Shown: positions 31,313-40,442 of the stretch, piece after piece | Layout of the letters: each line of letters starts with the position of its first letter | Numbering within the stretch: position 1 is the stretch's first letter | DNA from: Paludibacteraceae bacterium | Lineage (GTDB): Bacteria; Bacteroidota; Bacteroidia; Bacteroidales; Paludibacteraceae | Direction: 5' to 3' | Assembly: GCA_018056165.1 (NCBI GenBank) | Contig: JAGPGD010000004.1 | Span: forward strand, 1-64,000 | Length of the DNA stretch: 64,000 bases | Program-made: the position numbers and the translations under genes | Notes under the pieces: generated by a model | The model's database searches: none | Told to the model about the DNA's origin: nothing | The model's input: the letters and a program-made list of their open reading frames with translations, nothing else

Positions 31313-32620
31313 TTAAAGTTTATAAACGTTATTAGCTGGTGGAATGACATTTCTTAAATCCACAATCAAATGAGCATGTTGCATAATAAAGTCTGCTTTA
31401 TAAATAGAATGATTGGTTGTAATCACTACTAAGTCTGCATTTCCCAGATTTTCAGCAGAGTAATCAGTTGATTGAAAAGAATAACCTTCGGGAGTGGTAA
31501 TGGAAGGAATATAAGGATCATTATAAGAAACAATTCCTCCTTTATTTGCTATAATATCAATGATTTCCAGTGCAGGAGATTCTCTTTCATCACTAATATT
31601 AGGCTTATATGCAACACCTAAAAAGAATATTTTGCTTCCGTTGATAGCTTTTTTCTGTTTATTAAGGGCTGAAGTAATTTTATTATACATATGGTGTGGC
31701 ATACGCATATTGATATGTCCAGCAGTATGAATCATGGTTAAATCAAAATCAAACTTTTTAGCAATGTATTCCAGATAAAAAGGGTCGAGCGGTATGCAAT
31801 GTCCGCCAATGCCAGGACCTGGATAAAAAGCTTGAAAGCCAAAAGGTTTTGTTTTAGCAGCTTCAATCACTTCCCAGATGTTAATATCCATTTTCCCTGC
31901 CAGCAATGCCAATTCATTGATTAAACTGATATTAATCAGCCGATAAGTATTTTCAAGAATTTTGACCATTTCGGCTACGCGTGGAGAACTAACCAAATGC
32001 ACATTTTGAATAGCTTTTTTATAAAGTGCTTCGCCAATTTTCAATCCCTCTTCGCTGATAGCTCCTAATACTTTTGGTGTATTTTTAGTTTTGTAAGTTT
32101 GGTTACCCGGATCAACTCGTTCAGGTGAATAAGCCAGCCAGAAATCAACTCCATGTTTTAGTCCAGATTCGCGTTCAATAATCGGCAACATAAAATTTTC
32201 TGTTGTAGTAGGGAAAGTAGTACTTTCCAGACTGATAAAAGTAGCCGGTTTCATGTTTTGCCCGATTTCGATGCAAGCACTTTCAATAAAACTCATATCG
32301 GGTTTTTGAAAGATATCCAGCGGCGTTGGCACACAAATAATCAGTGCATCACATTCCTTGATGCGAGAAAAGTCGTCAGTGGCAGTGAATTTACCATCGG
32401 AAATAATCTCGCAAAATTCTTCGTCAGAAATATCGGAAATATAATTTTCTCCGCTATTTATTTTTTTTACTTTGTCGGGATTTTTATCAAATCCAATAAC
32501 TTTTATAGAAGCTTGTGCAAAAGTAGTTGCTAATGGCAGACCAACATAACCCAACCCAATTATTCCTACAATAATTTGATTGGATTCAATTTTCTGCAAA
32601 AAATCTTCAGAAGTAATCAT
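31313..32620 (-). CDS. wbpA: UDP-N-acetyl-D-glucosamine 6-dehydrogenase (WbpA-like nucleotide-sugar dehydrogenase)
   Basis: Oxidises a UDP-sugar to its uronic acid using NAD twice. The 435-residue protein has GIIGLGYVGLPLATTFA near residue 18, the central domain with INISLINELALLAGKM, and the catalytic Cys in GPGIGGHCIPLDPFYLEY. The GGHCIPLDPF form is typical of the UDP-GlcNAc (WbpA/WecC-like) branch rather than UDP-glucose dehydrogenase. It heads a two-gene unit with the Gfo/Idh gene for an amino-uronic acid used in O-antigen or capsule. Confidence 0.88.
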   Translation of the reverse strand: MITSEDFLQKIESNQIIVGIIGLGYVGLPLATTFAQASIKVIGFDKNPDKVKKINSGENYISDISDEEFCEIISDGKFTATDDFSRIKECDALIICVPTPLDIFQKPDMSFIESACIEIGQNMKPATFISLESTTFPTTTENFMLPIIERESGLKHGVDFWLAYSPERVDPGNQTYKTKNTPKVLGAISEEGLKIGEALYKKAIQNVHLVSSPRVAEMVKILENTYRLINISLINELALLAGKMDINIWEVIEAAKTKPFGFQAFYPGPGIGGHCIPLDPFYLEYIAKKFDFDLTMIHTAGHINMRMPHHMYNKITSALNKQKKAINGSKIFFLGVAYKPNISDERESPALEIIDIIANKGGIVSYNDPYIPSITTPEGYSFQSTDYSAENLGNADLVVITTNHSIYKADFIMQHAHLIVDLRNVIPPANNVYKL

Positions 32621-32767
32621 CTTGTTTATTGATTTAAAGAGCTAAATTTTTGAAAGAGGGTTTTTAGATAATCGGAAACGAAAGAAAAATTTTATTGACA
32701 TTTTTCTTCAACTTATCTAATTTATTCAATAGAGAAGTTTATCAAAATCTTTCGTTATTTCGAAGCA

Positions 32768-32800
32768 CAAATTTAGTTAATAATTTTGAATTTTTTTCAA
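32768..32800 (-). promoter_or_regulatory. possible promoter of the wbpA-wbpB pair
   Basis: On the minus strand, TTG, a 22-base spacer and TAAATTTG lie in the 230-base gap before wbpA. The spacer is slightly longer than usual and the leader would be about 140 bases, so support is modest. Confidence 0.35.
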
Positions 32801-32850
32801 AGCTGAAAAGAAAAGTTTATCAATTTGTTTTATCAATTTATCATATAAAT

Positions 32851-33942
32851 TTAAAAAAAATCTTTTTGATTTTTGATTCCACAATATAATATTTTTTGTG
32901 GTTTCTTGTTATCAAAATTTCCTCTTAAACCATCCAGATAACAATTTACCAAAAACTTAATTCGTCTCCATTTGTTGTTATCATAAAAAATAATCCCAGT
33001 AAAAGATTTAAGAAAATCCCTTATTAAAATCAAATAATAATTCATTCTTTTTCGAGAATATTTTTTACCTAACCAAATTAAATTTCTTTTGCTGAAATAA
33101 GTTAGCCAGAGTTTATCATAAGGTATTCTTGGCGACTTAATACCTAAAAATTTTTTTACTATACCGACATCTTTTCTTGCTTCTTTATGAACAATGATAC
33201 TATCAGGAATAAGAAAAATTGTTCCTGACTGTTGTAACCTAAGACAATATTCAAAATCATCATGATGAATGAAAAACTCTTTTTTCGGATATCCTGCTTT
33301 TTGAACAGCTTTTCTGTTAATTAATAGCCCAACAAATGAAGCCATTTCTATTTCGACAAAGGAATTTTCATACAGTTTTGAGTCGACAGACTGTTGAAAA
33401 GCATAAAAATTTTGATTCAAATCTATGTAACTTCTATGCTCGAAATTTAGCGAACCATCAAGAAAAGTGACACTACCCGCCAATGCTGATACATTTTTAC
33501 AGTCGAAAAATCTGCTTAATTTTTCTAAAGCATCCTTTGCTGGTTCTGCATCATCATCCATTAACCACAGCCAATCATAACCTTTTTCAGAAGCTCTTTT
33601 GACGCCTTCATAAAATCCACCAGCACCTCCTGTATTTTCATTCATTCTCACATAATATATCGTAATGATTTTACTTTCATCTGAATTTTTTACTTTAAAA
33701 TCTATTTCCCACGGTTCTTTTAAATTTTCTGGTGGCAATTCAGTCAAGTAATGATTTTTCTTTAAAAGTTGAGGAGTAGCATCTGTGGAAAAATTATCAA
33801 TGATATAAATGGCATCAAGTGGAAAAGTTTGCTTCAATAAGGCGTTGAGACATTCGATCAGTAAATTTCCCCGATTGTATGAAACAACAATGGCACAAAC
33901 AGACTTTTTTAAATTTTTTTCTTCTTTTATCTCATTATTCAT
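32851..33942 (-). CDS. family 2 glycosyltransferase, probably galactofuranosyltransferase-like
   Basis: A 363-residue GT-A glycosyltransferase. It begins CAIVVSYNRGNLLIECLNAL, carries the metal-binding LMDDDAEP, and has NENTGGAGGFYEGVKRA. The GGAGGF pattern is shared by rhamnosyl- and galactofuranosyl-transferases of the RfbF/GlfT1 type. The gene overlaps the UDP-galactopyranose mutase gene by 4 bases, so use of UDP-galactofuranose is likely (context inference). It would act at the cytoplasmic face of the inner membrane. Confidence 0.85.
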   Translation of the reverse strand: MNNEIKEEKNLKKSVCAIVVSYNRGNLLIECLNALLKQTFPLDAIYIIDNFSTDATPQLLKKNHYLTELPPENLKEPWEIDFKVKNSDESKIITIYYVRMNENTGGAGGFYEGVKRASEKGYDWLWLMDDDAEPAKDALEKLSRFFDCKNVSALAGSVTFLDGSLNFEHRSYIDLNQNFYAFQQSVDSKLYENSFVEIEMASFVGLLINRKAVQKAGYPKKEFFIHHDDFEYCLRLQQSGTIFLIPDSIIVHKEARKDVGIVKKFLGIKSPRIPYDKLWLTYFSKRNLIWLGKKYSRKRMNYYLILIRDFLKSFTGIIFYDNNKWRRIKFLVNCYLDGLRGNFDNKKPQKILYCGIKNQKDFF

Positions 33943-35087
33943 TTTACTTTCTCTTCAAAAATTTCCAGTGATTTTTTAATTATATCATCCATATCATAAT
34001 ACTGATAATCAGCCAGTCGTCCAATCAGTATTAAATTTTTAAATTTCTTTGCCAGTTCTAAATAGCGATGATAAAGTTCTAAATTTTTTTCTTTCAATAT
34101 TGGATAAAAAGGTAAATTTTTACCCCACTGATAATCTTGTGGATATTCTTTCAGGATAATTGTTTTGCCCGTTTCCACAGGATGAATATGTTTAAATTCG
34201 GTGATTCTTGTAAAATCATAATCATTGGGATAATTTACCACAGCAACTTCCTGAAAATAATCTTTTTCCAATGTTTCAAACTGCAAATCGAGCGAGCGAT
34301 ATGGCAAGGTTCCGAACTGATAATCAAAAAGTTCGTCAATCATGCCAGTAAATATGAACTTCCCATCAAATTCTTTTCCTGAAAAATAAATTTTACTATT
34401 TTCCGTATCAATTTTTATAAGTTCTTTAAAATCAGTATGAAGCAATAATTTGATATGAGGATGATGCAACATTCTCTCGAATATTTTGGTATAACCTTCT
34501 TCAGGAACTACTTGATATTTATCTGTAAAATAATTGTTTTCCCGATTGATAACAATAGGCACTCTACCACTTACTTCTGGATTAATCTCTTCAGGTTTCA
34601 TTCCCCATTGTTTGAGGGTATAATGCAAAAACAATTTTTCGTAAACATAATCCGCCAACATCTGCAAATCTTTATCAGTTGACTTTTTAAGTTCAAGAAC
34701 AGGAATTTTTGAGTTGAAACCAAAAGTATTGATCAGTTTTTCTTCCAATTTTCGGGCAAAAGTTTCAGGAAAAAACATGTAAAGCGTGTTCAAATTGACA
34801 GGAATTGGCACTTTTTTCCCATCAATAAATGCTAACACTTTATGAACATACGGATGCCAATCGGTAAAATTGGAAAGATAATCAAAAACCGATTTTTCAT
34901 TCGTATGAAAAAGATGTGGACCATATTTGTGAACCATGATGCCATTCTTGTCTTTTTCGTCGTAACAGTTTCCACCTGTGTGGTTTCTTTTTTCAATTAT
35001 TAAAACTTTCTTGTTCAGTATATTGGCTATTCTTTCAGCCAGTACACTTCCTGCAAAGCCAGCTCCAACAATTATGTTATCAAACAT
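33939..35087 (-). CDS. glf: UDP-galactopyranose mutase
   Basis: An FAD enzyme converting UDP-galactopyranose to UDP-galactofuranose, 382 aa. It has the dinucleotide-binding start IIVGAGFAGSVLAERIA, the motif HTGGNCYDEKD, PHLFHTNEKSVFDYLSNFT, and LPYRSLDLQFET late in the protein. The ATG at 35087 is chosen because a strong GGAGGG ribosome-binding site lies 5 bases before it and homologues start with this sequence. An upstream in-frame ATG at 35141 would add 18 residues inside the flippase gene. It overlaps the flippase gene's end by 8 bases. Confidence 0.95.
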   Translation of the reverse strand: MFDNIIVGAGFAGSVLAERIANILNKKVLIIEKRNHTGGNCYDEKDKNGIMVHKYGPHLFHTNEKSVFDYLSNFTDWHPYVHKVLAFIDGKKVPIPVNLNTLYMFFPETFARKLEEKLINTFGFNSKIPVLELKKSTDKDLQMLADYVYEKLFLHYTLKQWGMKPEEINPEVSGRVPIVINRENNYFTDKYQVVPEEGYTKIFERMLHHPHIKLLLHTDFKELIKIDTENSKIYFSGKEFDGKFIFTGMIDELFDYQFGTLPYRSLDLQFETLEKDYFQEVAVVNYPNDYDFTRITEFKHIHPVETGKTIILKEYPQDYQWGKNLPFYPILKEKNLELYHRYLELAKKFKNLILIGRLADYQYYDMDDIIKKSLEIFEEKVK

Positions 35088-36414
35088 ATTTTCCCTCCAA
35101 AACTTTGATACCTTTTTTTTGCAAATATACAAACATGGCAATTGTTACAAAAGTTTCAGAAATCACAACAGCGAAAGCAATTCCAATATGGAAGAAAAAA
35201 GGCACCAGGATAAATGCCAATGTGATATTAATCAGACTGGCAATGATTAAAATATTCGAAAAAGCTTTTTTATAATCGAAAGTCAACAAGGTTTGAATAC
35301 CAAAAATGTTACTCAATCCCACAATAAATGGCAAAAACGATAAGATTCGTAACACCTTTATGGATTCAAGATATTGACCACCTAATAAAATTTTTACTAC
35401 CACTTCAGCTAAAAGGAAAATTAGAAGAGACAAAACAAAGCTGCTACTGCCAATAAGAATAGTTATTTTTTGCAAAAATTTTAAGGCTCGTTCTTTGGAC
35501 TCGCTGGCTATTTTACTGATATGAGGATAAATGGTTTGCGAAACAGGCGACAACAAACCTTGAACAGCATTGATTATTTTTTCAGCTCCAGAATAATATC
35601 CCACAATGGTATTGCTGGCAAATAAACCCAAAATAAAAGTATTGGAAATAGAATACAAACTTATTGCAACCGTAGAAATAAAAATGTACCAACCTTCTCT
35701 CAACTGATGAATAACTTCATTTTTTGATGGTAAATGAAAATTCACTTTAAAATGTTTTCTGATAATTCCAAGAGCCAAAATGCCACTGATAATTGTTCCC
35801 AACGCACCTAAAAATGGTACATAAATATAATCGGTCTTCTGACGAATAATTACAAAAACCAACACGGTAAAAATAGTTTTTGCTATAATATTTAACCAGG
35901 TAATATATTTCATTTTTTCTATGCCTTGAAAAAACCAGATCGGGAACAATACCTGTCCCAAAACGGTTCCGAAAGTCAAAAAGTATAATAGCCATTCATT
36001 TCTGAACTTATGAATGGAAAAAACAAGCACGGACATCAGGATAAACGAAAGAATCAGAAAAACAAATTTAATCAACATCACGGAACTGAATATTGCTGAA
36101 ATTTTTTCTTTGTTTTCTCGCTGCACTGAAATTTCACGCGTAGCTGACAGATTAAAACCATAATCCGTTAAAATTCCAAAATAGGCAATAAATGCTTGAG
36201 CAAAAGCTACCAAACCATACTTTTCAGGACCGAGAACTCTTACGAGATAAGGCAGCGTGATTAAAGGCAAAAGGTAATTCAAACCCTGCAAAACAGAAAG
36301 AGACAAAAAATTTTCAGTTAATTTTTTTCGTGTGGGAGAACTAAAAAAGAAATTTTTCCAATTGTGATAATTGAAAAGTTTTCCTGTTTCTTTCAAATAT
36401 GGTTTTATATCCAT
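35080..36414 (-). CDS. wzx: oligosaccharide flippase (Wzx/RfbX type)
   Basis: A 444-residue inner-membrane protein with about 12 hydrophobic segments. The N-terminal pattern LPLITLPYLVRVLGPEKYGLVAFAQAF is split over family motifs typical of Wzx proteins of the polysaccharide transport superfamily. It would move undecaprenyl-linked glycan repeat units to the periplasm. It is the first gene of a compact unit, wzx-glf-glycosyltransferase, all overlapping. No wzy polymerase or ligase is present in the window. Confidence 0.9.
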   Translation of the reverse strand: MDIKPYLKETGKLFNYHNWKNFFFSSPTRKKLTENFLSLSVLQGLNYLLPLITLPYLVRVLGPEKYGLVAFAQAFIAYFGILTDYGFNLSATREISVQRENKEKISAIFSSVMLIKFVFLILSFILMSVLVFSIHKFRNEWLLYFLTFGTVLGQVLFPIWFFQGIEKMKYITWLNIIAKTIFTVLVFVIIRQKTDYIYVPFLGALGTIISGILALGIIRKHFKVNFHLPSKNEVIHQLREGWYIFISTVAISLYSISNTFILGLFASNTIVGYYSGAEKIINAVQGLLSPVSQTIYPHISKIASESKERALKFLQKITILIGSSSFVLSLLIFLLAEVVVKILLGGQYLESIKVLRILSFLPFIVGLSNIFGIQTLLTFDYKKAFSNILIIASLINITLAFILVPFFFHIGIAFAVVISETFVTIAMFVYLQKKGIKVLEGKYV

Positions 36415-36653
36415 TATTCACATTTTCAAATTGAGTTTTTCAAATTTCTTATTTATTCCTCTTTAATTTTATAAACTCAAAACTTCAAAAATCATTACTA
36501 CTCTTGACTAATTATTTTTAGCGACGCAAAGCCATTGCAAATATAAATAAAATATCTAATGAAATGTTATTAACTTAAAAATAAATGATTTATAAACAAT
36601 TGATTATCAAACAAAATAAACAAATTTATTTTGTTTATTTTAATTTTTTCTAA

Positions 36654-36696
36654 TGGATAACCCCGAGATAAGCCTCGAGGAATTCTTTTGATTAAA
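36654..36696 (+). repeat. 43-bp palindromic repeat, copy C
   Basis: The core CCCCGAGATAAGCCTCGAGG lies at 36661-36680, preceded by TGGATAA and followed by AATTCTTTTGATTAAA. It is related to the second hairpin of the 142-bp repeats. It lies in the 376-base gap between the DUF4465 gene and wzx, which otherwise shows only AT-rich sequence. Confidence 0.9.
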
Positions 36697-36790
36697 ACAA
36701 TAAAAAAATTGCAGAGAGTGAAATTTCCCTGCAAAAATCATAAAACATTATAGGTAAACTAATTAAGTAAATTCACCTTTCTAAAAAATT

Positions 36791-37534
36791 TTATTCTTCA
36801 TTATTTAGACTTTTCTCAAACTGTAAATTATCTATACAAACATATTTGGGAGTATTAACGCCAAAAGCTCCCTTGTCGCTCGAATCGAAAAAGAAACTTA
36901 ACTGGTCAATTTTACCTAATGTGCTTATATTTAATTCATTCCATTTATTAGAAATAAAATTTTTGCCATTGCGAAAATCTGCCAGAAAATATTCTACACG
37001 TGCTGTTTCGTGCCCTTTCCAGTATCCTTTAATCATTACTTTAAACCAATCTCCTGCAGCAAATTTCTTGCTGAAAGCAGAACCATTTTTCATATCCCAA
37101 TAAGAATAAGTAGTGTTGGTCAGCATAATGCTTTTGGCAGAATAAGTTGCCAGTTCATTTTCAGGAATCAATATTGTTGCAGAATCGTCATAAGCAATTG
37201 CAAACTGATGAGAACCAAAAGCTCCACTTCCGGCTATAGTACTGTATTGATTTGCATAACCTTGTGTAATTGTATCATTCATGGCAGAACAAGCAAAACC
37301 ACTCCAGAAATCGCCCCATTCACTGGAGAAAGTGTTTTTAAAACGAAAACCATTGGCTAAAAATTCTCCTTCCCCCTCAGAACCATTCCAGTAATTTCCA
37401 TTTCCTAACTGAACGTCTTCAAAATCTACCAACACATTTGTTGTCTCAATTGGATCATCTTTCTGACAGGAAGAAAAAATAAAAGACATTCCTAAAGCAA
37501 ATAAAAACCATTTACATTTTTTCATTTTTTTCAT
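36791..37534 (-). CDS. DUF4465 lipoprotein under a cobalamin riboswitch
   Basis: A 247-residue lipoprotein of the DUF4465 family. The signal peptide ends at a lipobox (IFSSC), so it is membrane-anchored and probably surface-exposed. Typical family features are VDFEDVQLG at the start of the mature protein, WSGFACS, GSGAFGSHQFAIAY and a final YVCIDNLQFEK. A cobalamin riboswitch lies about 145 bases upstream, which ties the protein to vitamin B12 acquisition. From memory, DUF4465-type lipoproteins of gut Bacteroidota include B12-binding proteins (BtuH). No BtuB-type receptor is adjacent. The start at 37534 is favoured over 37570; 37525 is also possible. Confidence 0.85.
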   Translation of the reverse strand: MKKMKKCKWFLFALGMSFIFSSCQKDDPIETTNVLVDFEDVQLGNGNYWNGSEGEGEFLANGFRFKNTFSSEWGDFWSGFACSAMNDTITQGYANQYSTIAGSGAFGSHQFAIAYDDSATILIPENELATYSAKSIMLTNTTYSYWDMKNGSAFSKKFAAGDWFKVMIKGYWKGHETARVEYFLADFRNGKNFISNKWNELNISTLGKIDQLSFFFDSSDKGAFGVNTPKYVCIDNLQFEKSLNNEE

Positions 37535-37678
37535 TTTTTTAAAGTTTATAATATTAAAGAAATAGTTCACCGAACTTTTCTGCTCAGTAAAAAGAGAATA
37601 AAGAAACGAAAAGGAAGAATGAAAAAGAAAAGTTCAAACTTCTTTTGCTGTTTATTCCCGAAAGCAAAAAGTAATAGA

Positions 37679-37865
37679 AAAATTGGCAGGTCTTCTGACT
37701 TACTCCTGTTGAACGCCTTCCCAAGTTTCATTTTCTAAAATGAAAGACTCAGTGGCAAAGTATAGTTCAACACATTAATAGAGTTCACAGCAGCGGGTAC
37801 TGTTCCAGCTTTTCACTGGATTCCCTTTTATTTACATTCAAGAAAAGAATATAAATACCAATTTT
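37679..37865 (-). promoter_or_regulatory. cobalamin (AdoCbl) riboswitch
   Basis: On the minus strand the conserved blocks appear in order: AAAAGGGAATCCAGTGAAAA, CTGGAACAGTACCCGCTGCTGTGA, shown here as two short parts, then GCCACTG, GGGAAGGCG and finally AGAAGACCTGCC (the B12 box region). The closing helix P1 pairs AAAATTGG (5' end) with CCAATTTT (3' end). It lies upstream of the DUF4465 lipoprotein gene only. A short A/T-rich stem followed by U-rich sequence at about 37621-37650 may be the expression platform. Confidence 0.93.
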
Positions 37866-37872
37866 CTTTGTG

Positions 37873-37880
37873 CAAAAGTA
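37873..37880 (-). promoter_or_regulatory. probable -7 box of the riboswitch transcript
   Basis: The minus strand reads TACTTTTG here, about 7 bases before the first pairing base of the riboswitch, as expected for its transcription start. No TTG is visible at -33. Confidence 0.5.
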
Positions 37881-37909
37881 TAAAATAACCGTGAAAAGAA
37901 AAAAATTTT

Positions 37910-38554
37910 TTAAAACTGATAGAGTAAAGTAACGAACCAGCCTTTCTGGTGCAAACTTCCGGGTGACGATTTTTTTAAATTAATTAAGCCGAAATCATAT
38001 CCGCTTTTAAGCTGATATTTTTTCCATTGGAATCCACCGCCTGCACCAAATTGTAAATTAAACCTATGCAACATATTGTCCTTATAAAGTTCCTTGTGAG
38101 TGGTCCCTTGTGGAATTCCTGTCATTGAACTTAATTTATCAGTAAGTTTGGCAACAATTGTTTGTGGTTGAGATAAACCAATATTGAAGGTAGGACCCGC
38201 ATAAAGAAAGAAATTTACTTTTTTTATAAATGGGTAAGTAAAAGTTACGTGAACAGGAATATTGATAGAATGAATCGAAGTTTTGTATGTTACAGAGTCT
38301 TCGTGAGGATATAATTGAAGTTTATTAGAATATAGATAAGAATAAAGAGTACCTATTTCGCCTGTAAAATGTTCTCTAATATCAAAGCTGGTAACTACTC
38401 CTACCTGAAAACCATCAAAATAAGTAGCACTCATCTGCTTACCACTTTGAAGTTGTTGCACATACCCGCCTTCAATTTTATATGTTTGAGCTTGAGCCGA
38501 ATAAGAAAATAAAAATAAAGCAATAAAAAGAATTGTCCTCGAAGCTGTTTTCAT
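37910..38554 (-). CDS. outer-membrane beta-barrel family protein
   Basis: A 214-residue protein with a signal peptide (residues 1-22, ending YSAQAQ). Alternating-residue strands are ended by aromatic residues, and the final strand GWFVTLLYQF ends in Phe as in outer-membrane barrels. It resembles the generic PorT-like or OmpA-beta-barrel families of Bacteroidota, but I cannot name a function. It stands alone, 44 bases before the riboswitch start on the same strand. Confidence 0.75.
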   Translation of the reverse strand: MKTASRTILFIALFLFSYSAQAQTYKIEGGYVQQLQSGKQMSATYFDGFQVGVVTSFDIREHFTGEIGTLYSYLYSNKLQLYPHEDSVTYKTSIHSINIPVHVTFTYPFIKKVNFFLYAGPTFNIGLSQPQTIVAKLTDKLSSMTGIPQGTTHKELYKDNMLHRFNLQFGAGGGFQWKKYQLKSGYDFGLINLKKSSPGSLHQKGWFVTLLYQF

Positions 38555-38795
38555 TTGTTCTTTGATAAAAATTTAAAAGCAAAGATATAATTTTTTAACT
38601 AAACAAATAATGTCTCCCTGAATTGAATCCTTCATCTTTTACTTGTTTTTAACGAAAAACATTTGATTGTTAATATATTTTTAGTGACAAAAACTATTCT
38701 ACAAAAATTTAAAACTTTAGAAAAATAACAAGATAAATTCAAGTAATTAATACCATTTATAAGAAGAGCAATAGTCCGTTAGGAAAAAATTAAGA

Positions 38796-39425
38796 TTAAG
38801 CAGCTTTAATACCGAAATACAGAAGTTCTTTGACAAGGTGGTGACTTTTTAGGGCTTTAGGTTTTACACCGAAAGCCTCAATAAATCGATTCAACATAAA
38901 AGCATTGTGATACAACAGTTTATAGTTGGCAATAGAGAAAGGTTGTCCTGCGTTCTTTTTATCGCACAGGTGTATAATCTTTGCAATATTGACCGTTGTA
39001 AGTGATGCGTTAAAGTGAAAATAGAGTTTGTCCAAATCTCTTGCCTGAGAATGATTCAATCCGGTAGCCTGTTTGGCATCTCTGAAATTGAATTCCATTT
39101 GAAAACGACAGTGATAATACGCTAAAACCTCAAGAACATTCATCCTGGTATCGGTGGAGAATATCAGACGTTGTATTGTTTTTCCGTTTTCCTCCGTTTT
39201 TCGTTCGACAACCAATAAAATGTCTGTTTTCAAAGATTTGGAGTTGACAACGGCATAAAAAGCCTGAGTGTTGTCATTAATTTGAATTTGAGTAAAAACA
39301 TTCATATCCAAATTTTCAAGGTCAATTTTTCCTGCCAGTTTGGTTGGTCTGCCTTTACCAGAGTACTCACCCGTAAATTTATAGCGGATTTTCCCTTCCA
39401 AATTTTGTAAAAAATGATCTAAAAG
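38796..39425 (-). pseudogene. IS4-family transposase, C-terminal remnant
   Basis: About 200 residues of a DDE transposase. The IS4 signature Y-2-R-3-E-6-K is exact (YHCRFQMEFNFRDAK), and an Asp in LIFSTDT upstream fits the second catalytic Asp. The N-terminal half with the first Asp is missing. Reading upstream, the frame meets a TAG at 39426-39428 within sequence that looks like transposase coding (LKADWY-stop-LLDHFLQNLEGK). It is therefore a decayed, inactive copy. The C terminus seems natural. Confidence 0.88.
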
Positions 39426-39463
39426 CTAATACCAATCGGCTTTTAAGAATATTCCAGTAAATT
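39386..39463 (+). repeat. 78-bp IS remnant, copy 1
   Basis: This stretch is the broken 5' side of the transposase remnant. It closely matches 40203-40280 in the same orientation, differing at scattered positions (for example around TGTAAAAA and CCAATCGGC/CCAATCAGC). Confidence 0.75.
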
Positions 39464-39505
39464 TAATGTACGCAAGAAAAATACTATTTTTTTCTTCTAA
39501 CAAGG

Positions 39506-40132
39506 ATGATAAATGCCATTGATAGGAGTTCAGCAAAAGGGAAAAGAGATTATCTGGTTTTACTTCTAGCGGCAGAATATGGGTGGCGTGCCTCTGATAT
39601 TACTTCGTTTAGTCTTGAACAGATTGACTGGGATAAGAATAACATCTCAAGGGTTCAACAAAAAACCAATATTGCTGTTGAGTTCCCCTTATTAGCATCT
39701 GTAGGGAACGCCGTCATAGACTATATCAAACATGGCAGGCCGGTAGGAGGAGATAACGTTATAATAGTCAACCATGGGAATGCTCAAAAGGGGAAGAAGT
39801 TGACTTCTCCGACTATACATTCTATAGTCTCCAAAGCAATGCAGACAGCAAACATCCAAAATTGGAAAATAAAGCAACATGGTCCTCATTCATTACGTCA
39901 CAGCCTGGCAACTAATATGCTCAAACATAATGTTGCCATACCGATTATCAGCACAGTTCTTGGTCATCAGAGTACAGAAACCACCAAAATCTATATAAGT
40001 GTCGATATAGAAAAATTGCGCCTTTGTAGTCTTCCTATTCCAAAGCTGAGTAGTCCTTATTTTAACCTTAAAACAAAACCTGAGTATGGAAAGTCTATGA
40101 CTTTGTTTCCTTATCTAAATATTATATTTTAA
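39506..40132 (+). pseudogene. tyrosine recombinase/integrase, catalytic-domain fragment
   Basis: A 208-residue product containing only the catalytic domain of a phage-type integrase. The residues R-H-R-H-Y are present: Arg in GWRASDITS, His-x2-Arg in HSLRHS, His in LGHQS and the nucleophile Tyr in TTKIYISVD. The N-terminal SAM-like DNA-binding domain is missing: the frame begins at MINAIDRSSAKGKRDY, which lies inside the usual protein. The active centre is complete but the protein is probably non-functional. It sits between two copies of an IS remnant. Confidence 0.82.
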
Positions 40133-40202
40133 AATGCAACTTGGTATAAAAAATTAAACAGTGAACAATATAGTTAAATGCTTCATTATTGGGAGTTAAA
40201 AA

Positions 40203-40280
40203 GGATTTTCCTTTTCAAATTTTGTAAAAACTGATCTAAAAACAATACCAATCAGCTTTTAAGAACATTTTTTAGTAAAT
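40203..40280 (+). repeat. 78-bp IS remnant, copy 2
   Basis: Direct repeat of 39386-39463, separated by the integrase fragment. Sequence similarity stops at both ends, so only a small piece of the same insertion-sequence type is left here. The rest of the 40133-40442 gap shows nothing recognisable. Confidence 0.75.
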
Positions 40281-40442
40281 ATGATTATCCACAATCCATG
40301 CAGAGAGTAAATTTAATTTGGAATAATATGACGTTACTTTTACAAATAAACAATGGAATACTGTTTCAAATTTGGGCTTTATCTCTAATTCGCTTATTTT
40401 TTTAACAAATCGCTCTCGTAAGTATTTACTTGTGCCTTGCAA

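Noticed and set aside
36661-36680. Palindromic repeats C, D and E as simple rho-independent terminators
   Set aside because: A long T run does not follow the hairpin in C and D on either strand, flanking bases are conserved well beyond the stem, and related hairpins occur in the 142-bp units; a dispersed element fits better.
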